Below are positions 1-6,939 of a DNA stretch of 15,225 bases, one piece after another. The DNA comes from an uncultured Burkholderiales bacterium (GTDB taxonomy: Bacteria > Pseudomonadota > Gammaproteobacteria > Burkholderiales > Burkholderiaceae): assembly GCA_903845315.1 (NCBI GenBank), contig CAIMWY010000352.1, forward strand, positions 1 through 15,225. Reading direction: 5' to 3'. The notes under the pieces were generated by a model that had not been told where the DNA came from, ran no database searches, and saw only the letters and a list, made by a program, of their open reading frames with translations. Position 1 is the first letter of the stretch. Every line of letters begins with the position of its first letter. The position numbers and the translations under genes were made by a program.

Positions 1-2304
1 AGCACCACCACAGCTTTTAAAACCAGTCCACAAGGCCAAGTGGGCCGATCGGTGTCGCGCTTAGAGTCCCACGCCAAGGTCACAGGACGCGCCGACTACA
101 CCCACAACCTGGTGTTGCCACGCATGCTCACCGGCAAGATCTTGCGCAGCACCGTGGCCCACGGCTACATCCGTGGCATTGACGTGAGCGCTGCAGTCAA
201 CCTGCCCGGCGTGCACTCGGTGGTGACCGGACAAGACATTTTGCGGATCATCCCAGACCCCTACTACGGTCCGGCCTTTCATGACCAGCCCATCTTGGCA
301 TTGGGCAAAGTGCACTATGTGGGCGAACCCGTGGCCGTGGTGTTGGCGAATGACCCACACATTGCCGAAGAAGCCTGCGCGCTGATCATGGTCGAGTATG
401 AAGAGTTGCCGGCCGTGTTTGACGAGATGGAGGCGGGCAAGTCAGAAGTCATCGTGCATGAGCGGCTCAAGCCCGCGGGCACATTCCCAGATCTCAAGCA
501 CTTGGCTGGTCGATCCAACACCAACATTGCGCTCGACTTTCACCTCAAGCGCGGCGACGTCGACAAAGCCTTTGCCGAAGCAGACCATGTGTTTGAGCAC
601 ACCTTCCGCACCCAACAGGTGATGCACACGCCCATGGAGCCCATGGTGTCGATCGCAGAGCCTGGTCATCAACAGATCACCATCCACACCGCCTCGCAAA
701 GTCCATCGTTCGTTCGCATCGAAATTGCGAGACTGTTGGGTTGGCAAGAAAACCAAGTGCGTGTGCGAACCGGCACCTTAGGCGGCGGTTTTGGCGCCAA
801 GCTCTACATCAAGCTCGAAGCACTGGTGACGGCATTGGCACTGATGACGCGCCGACCGGTCAAGATTGCCCTGACGATGGAAGAGCAGTTTTTTACCATC
901 ACCAAACACGCCAGCACCTTCCGCATGAAGACGGCGGTGCGCAAAGACGGCACCATCACCGGACGCGAATGCGAAGTGTGGTGGAACGGCGGTGCCGCAG
1001 CCGACATTGGCCCGCGCGTCACGCAAAAGTCTGGCTTTACGGCGCCCGGGCCCTACGACATCGAGAACGTGAAAGTGGACTCGTATGCGGTCTACACCAA
1101 CTTGCCACCTGCTGGAGCTTTCCGCGGGTTTGGCATACCGCAGTTGGTGTGGGCCTACGAAAGCCAATCAGACATCATGGCGCGTGCGCTCAAGATGGAC
1201 CCGGTGGCCTTTCGCTTGAAAAACTTCTTGCGTGACGGACGCCCCCAAGCCACCGGCACGATCATGCATGAAGCGGCATTGCACTTGGTGCTGGAGCGCA
1301 CCGCAAGTCGCATGAAATGGGACCAACCGTTTGAGCGCGGCACGGGCAAGCTGCGACGTGGTCGTGGCATTGGTCTCGGGTTCAAAGCCGTGGTGGCACC
1401 GACCACCTCGGTGGCGATGATTAATTTGTCGGGCGATGGCAGTTGCATCGTCTATTCGAGCACCGTTGAAATGGGCCAAGGCTCGGACACCGCCATTGCC
1501 TTGATGGCCGGCGAGGTGCTGGGTATTGCGGCTGAAAAAATCAAGGTCTCTCGCCCCGACACCGAAGTTACGCCTTACGACATGGCCACACTGGGCTCGC
1601 GTTCCACCTTTCACATGGGGCATGCTGTGCGCTTGGCGGCCGAAGACGTGTTGCTCAAGTTGCGCGCCTTGGCCGACGAAGTGGGCGAGACCGACAGCTC
1701 GCCGGCCAATGCAGCCACGCTGTTGAAAAAGAAATTTGGCATGCAAGCAGGCAATGTGATTGGCGTGGGCAGCTTTATTCCAGCCTACACACCCCCCAAC
1801 TACGAAAACGGCCAGTCGGACAACATCACACCCAACTGGATGGTGGGCGCTTGCGGTGTTGAAGTAGAGGTCGACACCGAAACAGGCCATGTGAAAATTT
1901 TGCGCATGGAAAACGTGGTCGACTGCGGCACCCCCATCAATCCAAAGATTGTGGAAACACAAATCAGTGGCGCGGCCATCATGCAAATCGGCATTTCGAT
2001 GTTTGAAGAGATGGTGTTTGACGAAAACGGTCAATTGCGTAACGCCTCGTTCTCGGAGTACAAAATTCCGGGTATCCAAGACATACCGCCAACCATGGGC
2101 AACGAGGTGGCTCAGGCCCAGCAAAGCAACGGCCCGTTTGGCGCCAAGGGCGTTGGCGAAAGCGCCACCTTCGGTGTGGCCTCGGCCTTGGCCGAAGCCA
2201 TTGAAGACGCCGTAGGTGTGCGCTTAACCAGCTTGCCCCTCAAACCCGAAGCCATCTACCGTGCCATGGCCGCTGCCCGTGGTGAACCCCTTGATACCCC
2301 GTGA
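1..2304 (+). CDS. Xanthine dehydrogenase-family hydroxylase, molybdopterin-binding large subunit (5' end outside window)
   Basis: This is the molybdenum-cofactor catalytic subunit of a xanthine-dehydrogenase-family hydroxylase, which inserts water-derived oxygen into an aromatic or heterocyclic C-H bond. The N-terminal a/b-hammerhead region carries the typical RLESHAKVTGRADY stretch. Cofactor and active-site motifs follow: GGGFGAK (codons 781-801), AFRGFGIPQ (about 1117-1143), MGQGSDTAI (1471-1497) and GVGE (2149-2160), whose Glu matches the family's catalytic base. The first start codon inside the window is a GTG at 40, but the same frame is open back to base 1 and reads STTTAFKTSPQGQ, so the true start is probably a codon or so upstream. 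About 768 residues is normal for the family. AFRGFG resembles xanthine dehydrogenases rather than the VAYRCSFR loop of CO dehydrogenases. The substrate is unknown. The stop is coupled to the small-subunit start. No FAD-binding medium subunit is visible. Confidence 0.93.
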   Translation, partial: STTTAFKTSPQGQVGRSVSRLESHAKVTGRADYTHNLVLPRMLTGKILRSTVAHGYIRGIDVSAAVNLPGVHSVVTGQDILRIIPDPYYGPAFHDQPILALGKVHYVGEPVAVVLANDPHIAEEACALIMVEYEELPAVFDEMEAGKSEVIVHERLKPAGTFPDLKHLAGRSNTNIALDFHLKRGDVDKAFAEADHVFEHTFRTQQVMHTPMEPMVSIAEPGHQQITIHTASQSPSFVRIEIARLLGWQENQVRVRTGTLGGGFGAKLYIKLEALVTALALMTRRPVKIALTMEEQFFTITKHASTFRMKTAVRKDGTITGRECEVWWNGGAAADIGPRVTQKSGFTAPGPYDIENVKVDSYAVYTNLPPAGAFRGFGIPQLVWAYESQSDIMARALKMDPVAFRLKNFLRDGRPQATGTIMHEAALHLVLERTASRMKWDQPFERGTGKLRRGRGIGLGFKAVVAPTTSVAMINLSGDGSCIVYSSTVEMGQGSDTAIALMAGEVLGIAAEKIKVSRPDTEVTPYDMATLGSRSTFHMGHAVRLAAEDVLLKLRALADEVGETDSSPANAATLLKKKFGMQAGNVIGVGSFIPAYTPPNYENGQSDNITPNWMVGACGVEVEVDTETGHVKILRMENVVDCGTPINPKIVETQISGAAIMQIGISMFEEMVFDENGQLRNASFSEYKIPGIQDIPPTMGNEVAQAQQSNGPFGAKGVGESATFGVASALAEAIEDAVGVRLTSLPLKPEAIYRAMAAARGEPLDTP

Positions 2305-2309
2305 ACGCC

Positions 2310-2795
2310 ATGACCACTGCCACACACCCTCTTCACTTCACACTCAATGGTGAGCGCGTCAGCACCGCCATTGCACCCCACGAAACCCTGCTAGAGACGC
2401 TGCGAAACCGCTTTGAGTTGTATGGTGCACGCGAAAGCTGTGGTCAAGGGCTGTGCGGCTCCTGCACCGTGATGGTTGACGGCCAACCCGTGTCGGGCTG
2501 CCTGTCGCTAGCCCTCACGGCCGAAGGCTGCGAGGTCACCACCATTGAACAAGAAGTGCTCCCGGACGGCAAGCTCGATGCGGTGCAACAAGCCTTCATT
2601 GAGTGCGGCGCATTTCAATGCGGTTTTTGCACACCGGGCTTTATCTTGATGAGCCGTGATTTGCTGTCACGCAACCCCAACCCCAGTGACGAAGAAATTC
2701 GCGAGCACTTGAGTGGCAACCTGTGCCGCTGTGGGGCCTATCCAGAAATTGTGCAAGCCGTGCAACAGGCGGCGGTCATGTTGCGTCTGGGCTGA
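2310..2795 (+). CDS. Xanthine dehydrogenase-family hydroxylase, small (2Fe-2S)2 subunit
   Basis: This is the electron-transfer subunit that carries electrons from the molybdenum site through two [2Fe-2S] clusters. It has 161 residues, normal for the family. The N-terminal plant-type ferredoxin fold has cluster ligands C44, C49, C52 and C64 (motif CGQGLCGSC). The C-terminal helical domain binds the second cluster through C104 and C107 (CGFC) and C139 and C141 (CRCGAYPEI). The ATG at 2310 was chosen. A GTG at 2301 is in frame, overlaps the large-subunit stop, adds three residues and is equally possible; neither has a convincing Shine-Dalgarno sequence, which fits translational coupling. The order large-small is that of two-subunit enzymes such as isoquinoline 1-oxidoreductase or of three-subunit enzymes with the FAD gene elsewhere; the sequence here cannot decide. 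Confidence 0.95.
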   Translation: MTTATHPLHFTLNGERVSTAIAPHETLLETLRNRFELYGARESCGQGLCGSCTVMVDGQPVSGCLSLALTAEGCEVTTIEQEVLPDGKLDAVQQAFIECGAFQCGFCTPGFILMSRDLLSRNPNPSDEEIREHLSGNLCRCGAYPEIVQAVQQAAVMLRLG

Positions 2796-3684
2796 GCGCG
2801 CCGAAGTACTCCAGCACCCACGCCTTGAACAGCTTGACCTTGGTCCACTGAGATTTTTCGGGGTGGCTGAGCACGTAATACGACGACTGCGAAGGCAACC
2901 TGACTTTGAAGGGTTCGACCAAGCGCCCGGCCGAAATGTCGTCGCGTACCAGAGAGGTACGGCTCATGCCCACGCCCAAGCCGTTCAAAGTGGCAGACAT
3001 CGACAAAAACAAACTGCCACATGAAATTTCATGCTGGAAGTGCGTTGGGCCCTCACCCGCCAAGTTCAACCATGCCGACCACTCGTCAGTGATCAAGGTG
3101 GAGGTAGTGCGCACGATGGTGTGCAGCGCCAGATCGGCGGGTACCCGCAAAGGCGGGCTATTGGCCAGCAACTGGGGCGTGCACACCGGAAAACTCTCTT
3201 CTCGCAAAATTTGTTGTGCGTCCCAATCGGGCCAGTCATCCAAACCGTGCCAAACCGCCACATCAAACTCTTGCGGACTGGCGTCGTAAGACATGAAGGT
3301 AGGCTTGATGCTGAGGTTGATTTCTGGATACCGCCTGCGAAAGTCAGCCAAGGCAGGCACCAAACACTTGATGGCAAAGGCGATCAAACACGTCACGGTC
3401 AAATGGTTTTCTTGATGCAGGGTGCTGTTGCTGGTGGCTTCTGCAATTTGAGCCAAAGCGGGGCGGATGCGCTCAAGATAGGTGCGCCCCACATCGGTCA
3501 ATGCAATGGCGTTGGGGCGACGCGTGAACAGTTGCACACCCAGCAGGTTTTCTAATTCTTTGATGCGGTGGCTGATGGCAGTTTGCGTCAAATGCAGCTC
3601 AACCGCAGCCCGGGTAAAGCTCAGGTGACGCGCCGTCGCCTCAAAGGCTCGCAATGCACTCAGGGAGGGAAGTTGGAGGGCCAT
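2776..3684 (-). CDS. LysR-family transcriptional regulator
   Basis: This is a DNA-binding regulator of 302 residues, the standard length. The winged helix-turn-helix occupies about residues 8-66 (LRAFEATARHLSFTRAA followed by LTQTAISHRIKELE and LFTRRP), a pattern of the GcvA-like branch. The rest, from about residue 92, is the periplasmic-binding-protein-like effector domain (start LTVTCLIAFAIKCLVPAL). The ATG chosen places the helix-turn-helix at the usual distance from the N-terminus; no strong ribosome binding site precedes it. The gene converges on the hydroxylase genes and its last 20 bases overlap the small-subunit gene. It diverges from the small secreted protein. LysR proteins usually control a divergent gene and themselves, so the 3685-3787 gap is the natural site to examine. 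Its effector and its link to the hydroxylase are unknown. Confidence 0.95.
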   Translation of the reverse strand: MALQLPSLSALRAFEATARHLSFTRAAVELHLTQTAISHRIKELENLLGVQLFTRRPNAIALTDVGRTYLERIRPALAQIAEATSNSTLHQENHLTVTCLIAFAIKCLVPALADFRRRYPEINLSIKPTFMSYDASPQEFDVAVWHGLDDWPDWDAQQILREESFPVCTPQLLANSPPLRVPADLALHTIVRTTSTLITDEWSAWLNLAGEGPTHFQHEISCGSLFLSMSATLNGLGVGMSRTSLVRDDISAGRLVEPFKVRLPSQSSYYVLSHPEKSQWTKVKLFKAWVLEYFGALSPDAT

Positions 3685-3749
3685 GCAACCATTCTAGGGA
3701 TCAGACAAAACAGCTTGCATCCTAACGCCGGACTGGCAGCAGCAAAGGC

Positions 3750-3762
3750 TTAAACTTTATAA
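3750..3762. promoter_or_regulatory. Possible LysR-type T-N11-A box
   Basis: The sequence TTAAACTTTATAA has a TTA/TAA dyad in the T-N11-A form preferred by LysR regulators. It lies 65 bases upstream of the lysR start and 25 bases upstream of the 3788 gene. TATAAC at 3758-3763 could be a -10 element for the plus-strand gene, but only a poor -35 (CTGGCA, 19-base spacer) precedes it. AT-rich motifs of this size arise by chance, so the location is the main support. Confidence 0.28.
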
Positions 3763-3787
3763 CTTGTCAACAGACTCGGTCTAACCC

Positions 3788-4117
3788 ATGAAACGCTGTC
3801 TTTTTTTGATCGCCTACACACTGTTGAGCTTTGCTGGCTCATCCCACAGCGCAGAGAGCATCTACCCCACCATCAGGCTTTCTGAGGTTCCGAACGCTGT
3901 GCTGTTGATGTACAAGCGTGAAGAACCTAACTTCACAAATTTCAGTCACTGTGCCACGGCTTGGGACAGCACGACAGACGGCGAAAAGATCGCCTTCAAG
4001 TGCTCTGTCTTCATTAAGATGTCAGCCGAGGGAGAACGCCGCGCCATGCACTACTGCGAAGAAATACGCGAAAAGAAAAAAATTACTGCCCGATGTCGCT
4101 TGATCGTTGCGCCCTGA
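3788..4117 (+). CDS. Small secreted hypothetical protein with four conserved-looking cysteines
   Basis: This 109-residue protein is not recognised as a member of any named family. It begins with a clear signal peptide: MKRC, then a hydrophobic stretch (LFLIAYTLLSFAG), then a likely signal peptidase I site after SHSA near residue 22. The mature part has four cysteines (in the contexts SHCAT, FKCSV, HYCEE and ARCRL), which would allow two disulfides in the periplasm. It is hydrophilic with a basic run (REKKK) towards its end. No strong ribosome binding site is visible. It stands alone, diverging from lysR and converging on the VOC gene with a 55-base gap. Signal peptide and cysteine spacing favour a real gene. 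Confidence 0.7.
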   Translation: MKRCLFLIAYTLLSFAGSSHSAESIYPTIRLSEVPNAVLLMYKREEPNFTNFSHCATAWDSTTDGEKIAFKCSVFIKMSAEGERRAMHYCEEIREKKKITARCRLIVAP

Positions 4118-4172
4118 ACATCTTCTGCCTTGAAGTAAGTTGCTCTTTGGCGCACATGCAATGGCTTAGAAA

Positions 4173-4706
4173 TTACTTTCCAAATATTTTCTCTGCCCAG
4201 GCATCAAGGGGCATAAATGTCGGGTCTGCACGAACTATTTTTTCAGTCTCAGCCCATATTTCGGCATCAGGCCGGTCAAGGTCCAAGGGGTCCCCGTGTG
4301 GTTGAGCGACATACCAAGGGGTATCAAAGTACACCTCGACCGTGTTTTCTTCAGGATCCATGAAGTAAATCGACATGGCATTGCCATGATTAAGACCACG
4401 CATCTTGGTGGCTCCCTTACTCAAAGCGCGCTGTCGCGCTTCACGCAAATCATCTAGGTTGTTCACCTTGAAGGACAGTTGCATCACGGTACTGGGTGCA
4501 CCTTCAGGTCGATTTTGGGCAAATGCCAGTTGGTGATGTTGGCTTGGATTAGCGCTCAAAAAAGCCAACATGAACGGAAAAGTAAATCCCGGCCCTTTAT
4601 CGGTCAACTTCAACTCAAAGACCGAGGTGTAAAAATCAATCATCGTGTCAATGTCAAAACACGAGATACCCATGTGTGACAAATTAGGGGAGAAATTTGT
4701 AGTCAT
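4173..4706 (-). CDS. VOC-superfamily (glyoxalase/extradiol dioxygenase-like) protein
   Basis: This 177-residue, single-domain vicinal-oxygen-chelate protein has two bab-bb modules. Module 1 starts at LSHMGISCFDIDTMIDFY (H11) and module 2 near MQLSFKV. It ends with the family hallmark MDPEENTVEVYFDTPWY (E124). H11 and E124 are probable metal ligands. The position where extradiol dioxygenases and bacterial glyoxalase I usually place the second-module histidine appears to be Q76; H57/H58 could contribute. Members next to FAH-family genes often act in aromatic catabolism, but ring cleavage is not established here. AAGGA before the ATG supports the start. It is the last gene of the FAH-Bug-VOC unit, 46 bases after the Bug gene. 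Confidence 0.88.
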   Translation of the reverse strand: MTTNFSPNLSHMGISCFDIDTMIDFYTSVFELKLTDKGPGFTFPFMLAFLSANPSQHHQLAFAQNRPEGAPSTVMQLSFKVNNLDDLREARQRALSKGATKMRGLNHGNAMSIYFMDPEENTVEVYFDTPWYVAQPHGDPLDLDRPDAEIWAETEKIVRADPTFMPLDAWAEKIFGK

Positions 4707-4752
4707 CTCATTTCCTTAGTCTGTTGTGACGGTCGCGTTCGCCAAGTCATGC

Positions 4753-5721
4753 TTATTGTTTCGGGATCTTGGCGTCTGCAATCACTTGCGTCCACTTTTG
4801 GAGTTCTGAAGATACCAGTTGCTTGAATTCTTCAGGCGTGCTGCCTTTGGCCTCACCGCCCATTTCCTCGAGTCGAACTTTGACGGAATTCACTTGCAAA
4901 GCCTTGTGCACTTCCTGATTCAATCGATCCACAATCGTTCGCGAAGTGCCTGCAGGCGCGAACAAACCCGCCCACGATCGCACGTCATACCCAGTCACCC
5001 CTTGCTCAGCCACTGTGGGCAATTCAGGCAAACCTGGCCAGCGCTGAGGGCCCGTGGTTGCCAAGGCGCGAATTTTTCCTGCTTTGATGTTAGCGATCAC
5101 CGCAGTAGGCGGCGCAATGATGAAGTTCACATCATTGGCAAGCAGAGCGGTGACGGAGCCAGCATCACCTCTATAAGGGATGTGCAATAGATTGATCTTG
5201 GCCGTTTTGGCCAACAACTCACCCGCCAAATGGTGTGTCGAGCCTACGCCCGCAGAGCCATAACTCAAACCATCTGTAGACTTTTGAGAGGCTAACAACA
5301 GATCTGCCAAAGTGCGTAACTTTGAATCAGCTGACGTGACGATCAAGAATGGGAAATAGGTGATTGTTGAGATCATCTCAAAATCAGCCACCGTCTTGTA
5401 AGGCAAGCTGTTGTACAAAGCCCCTGCTACGGCATGTCCCCCGGTTGCAAGTAACAAGCTATAGCCATCGGGTTTTGCTCTGGCCACCGAGGTGGCAGCA
5501 ATCGCTCCACCAGCACCCGATTGCGCCTCGATGACAAATGATTGACTCAGGCCCTTTGACATTTCAGCACTGATGGCACGGGCAATATTGTCTGCATTGC
5601 CTCCTGGTGCAAAGCCCTGCAAGATTTTGATGGCGTGATCTGGATAGGCTTGCGCACGCGCCAGCCAAGGATAGGCAGCCGCCATGACAGCAGCAACTGA
5701 CAAGATACTTCTTCTCTTCAT
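4753..5721 (-). CDS. Bug/TctC-family periplasmic solute receptor
   Basis: This is a tripartite tricarboxylate transporter substrate-binding protein of 322 residues, the usual length. A signal peptide (MKRRSILSVAAVMAAAYP, cleavage near LARA/QAYP) sends it to the periplasm. Family motifs are present in order: GFAPGGNADNIAR, the VIEAQSGAGGAIAA loop, KPDGYSLL, LSYGSAGVGSTHHLAGEL, HIPYRGDAGSVTALL, and RALATTGPQRWPGLPELPT. Bug receptors typically bind carboxylates, amino acids or aromatic acids. The ATG at 5721 was preferred to an upstream GTG at 5736 because GAGGAG lies 7 bases before it. The gene sits between the FAH (74-base gap) and VOC genes, so it probably delivers the substrate, or a precursor, of that unit. 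No TctA/TctB membrane genes are in the window. Confidence 0.95.
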   Translation of the reverse strand: MKRRSILSVAAVMAAAYPWLARAQAYPDHAIKILQGFAPGGNADNIARAISAEMSKGLSQSFVIEAQSGAGGAIAATSVARAKPDGYSLLLATGGHAVAGALYNSLPYKTVADFEMISTITYFPFLIVTSADSKLRTLADLLLASQKSTDGLSYGSAGVGSTHHLAGELLAKTAKINLLHIPYRGDAGSVTALLANDVNFIIAPPTAVIANIKAGKIRALATTGPQRWPGLPELPTVAEQGVTGYDVRSWAGLFAPAGTSRTIVDRLNQEVHKALQVNSVKVRLEEMGGEAKGSTPEEFKQLVSSELQKWTQVIADAKIPKQ

Positions 5722-5728
5722 TGCATGT

Positions 5729-5734
5729 CTCCTC
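5729..5734 (-). promoter_or_regulatory. Ribosome binding site of the minus-strand Bug gene
   Basis: GAGGAG on the minus strand lies 7 bases before the ATG at 5721 and inside the longer GTG-initiated frame. It decides the start in favour of the ATG. Confidence 0.75.
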
Positions 5735-5795
5735 ACACAACTTTTATCTCACGCGCCAAAGTTCATGCTTTGGCGATCTGCGAGCACATAACAAA

Positions 5796-6659
5796 TCAGA
5801 CTTGATCGACGATGGGATTAATCAAAGTCCCTACGCCCTCAATTTCGACTTCACACACATCACCGTGCTTCATAAAACGCGGCGGCTTGCGGCTCCATCC
5901 CACACCCGCGGGTGTTCCAGTGGCGATCACGTCACCAGGCGCCAAAGTGAAGATGGTGGAGGCATAACGGATCAACTGGGGAATGCTAAAAATCATGTTT
6001 CCGGTATGACTTGATTGCATCACCTCCCCGTTCAAGCGAACTTCCAACTTGAGATTTTGATTGGGCGCAATTTCATCGGCGGTCACCATCCACGGACCAA
6101 AACCTCCGGTGGATTCAAAGTTTTTTCCGGAGGTTATTTGCTTGGCATGAAATTGCCACTCGCGCACACTGCCATCGTTGTAGCAAGAGTAGCCAGCCAC
6201 ATGATCAAACGCTTGATCTTCTGGAATATCACGCCCGCCTTTGCCAATGATCACTGCCAATTCACCCTCCCAATCCAAAGACTCAGAAACCCGAGGCCGA
6301 ACAATGGGCTGCTTGTGAGCACATTGAGATCGCCATACACGCAAAAAAATCGGTGGCTCTTCAGACAGTTCACGGTGCAAGCCTGCGGCCAAAACCTCTT
6401 GGTGGTGGTCCATGTAGTTTCTAACAGCGCAAATAATCTTTTCGGCTTTTGGGATCACGGGGAGATAGATGACCTCCGCCAACTGAAGGTCGACCTTTCG
6501 CCCTTCAAGGTCTTGGGCTGCCTTTAAATAAGCGCCTGAAGCGATGTAGTCAACCAGTGCCGGATATTGGGGGAATACTTTGCCCAGATCGACAACACCG
6601 TCACCGACAACAGCACCCCACGTTTCGCGGCCTTGATTGATAAAAGATAGAAGCTTCAT
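5796..6659 (-). CDS. Fumarylacetoacetate hydrolase (FAH)-family protein
   Basis: This 287-residue metal-dependent C-C bond hydrolase or decarboxylase belongs to the group that includes acylpyruvases, fumarylpyruvate hydrolases and 2-oxo-hexenedioate decarboxylases. The FAH domain runs from about residue 70: IICAVRNYMDHHQE, then the metal ligands E131 and E133 (DWEGELAVIIG) and D162 (YNDGSVRE), the likely catalytic K179 (SGKNFE), GPWMVTADEI, and the TGTPAGVG loop. The motif reads NDGSVRE where many relatives have NDVSARD, a mild change. GGAG lies 5 bases before the ATG. It is the first gene of the minus-strand unit, followed by the Bug receptor and VOC genes. In aromatic catabolism such enzymes act after ring cleavage, so it may process a ring-fission product; the exact substrate is unknown. 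Confidence 0.93.
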   Translation of the reverse strand: MKLLSFINQGRETWGAVVGDGVVDLGKVFPQYPALVDYIASGAYLKAAQDLEGRKVDLQLAEVIYLPVIPKAEKIICAVRNYMDHHQEVLAAGLHRELSEEPPIFLRVWRSQCAHKQPIVRPRVSESLDWEGELAVIIGKGGRDIPEDQAFDHVAGYSCYNDGSVREWQFHAKQITSGKNFESTGGFGPWMVTADEIAPNQNLKLEVRLNGEVMQSSHTGNMIFSIPQLIRYASTIFTLAPGDVIATGTPAGVGWSRKPPRFMKHGDVCEVEIEGVGTLINPIVDQV

Positions 6660-6939
6660 GTTTTCTCCATTGAATTAAAAGGGGGTTCTCAAATTGCTAA
6701 ATCCGTCTATAGCGCTGGGCTTGGCCAAAAAAACCAATACAGTCTTGCTTAGTTCGATTCGAATTACCAACATCCATCCGTGCCGTGTGAAATTCATTGA
6801 GAGTCGAAACGATCCACTCCCGCCAAGCGCCATCACCCAGTGCATACTTGCCTGATTGCATGAAATTGATTATTTACATAAAAGTTTTTTTGTGAACCCG
6901 TGTTTACGCTAGCGAATATCAAAACATGGATACTGACCA
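6660..6939. other. Divergent intergenic region between the FAH and CoA-transferase units
   Basis: This 280-base gap must hold the promoters of both divergent units. The part nearest the plus-strand genes (about 6860-6925) is AT-rich, with a T-run at 6885-6891 and a short TTTA-CA-TAAA inverted repeat at 6873-6882. ATTCGAAT near 6757-6764 is a perfect 8-base palindrome. No convincing sigma-70 -35/-10 pair was found on either strand, and no tRNA, small RNA or terminator is recognisable. A 54-codon minus-strand frame at 6697-6861 lacks a ribosome binding site and is not called as a gene. No regulator gene adjoins this region. Confidence 0.6.

Noticed and set aside
1168..2124. A 318-codon minus-strand open frame inside the hydroxylase gene
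   Set aside because: It is antisense to a clearly conserved protein, rich in His and Gly without recognisable motifs, and is the usual by-product of G+C-biased third positions.
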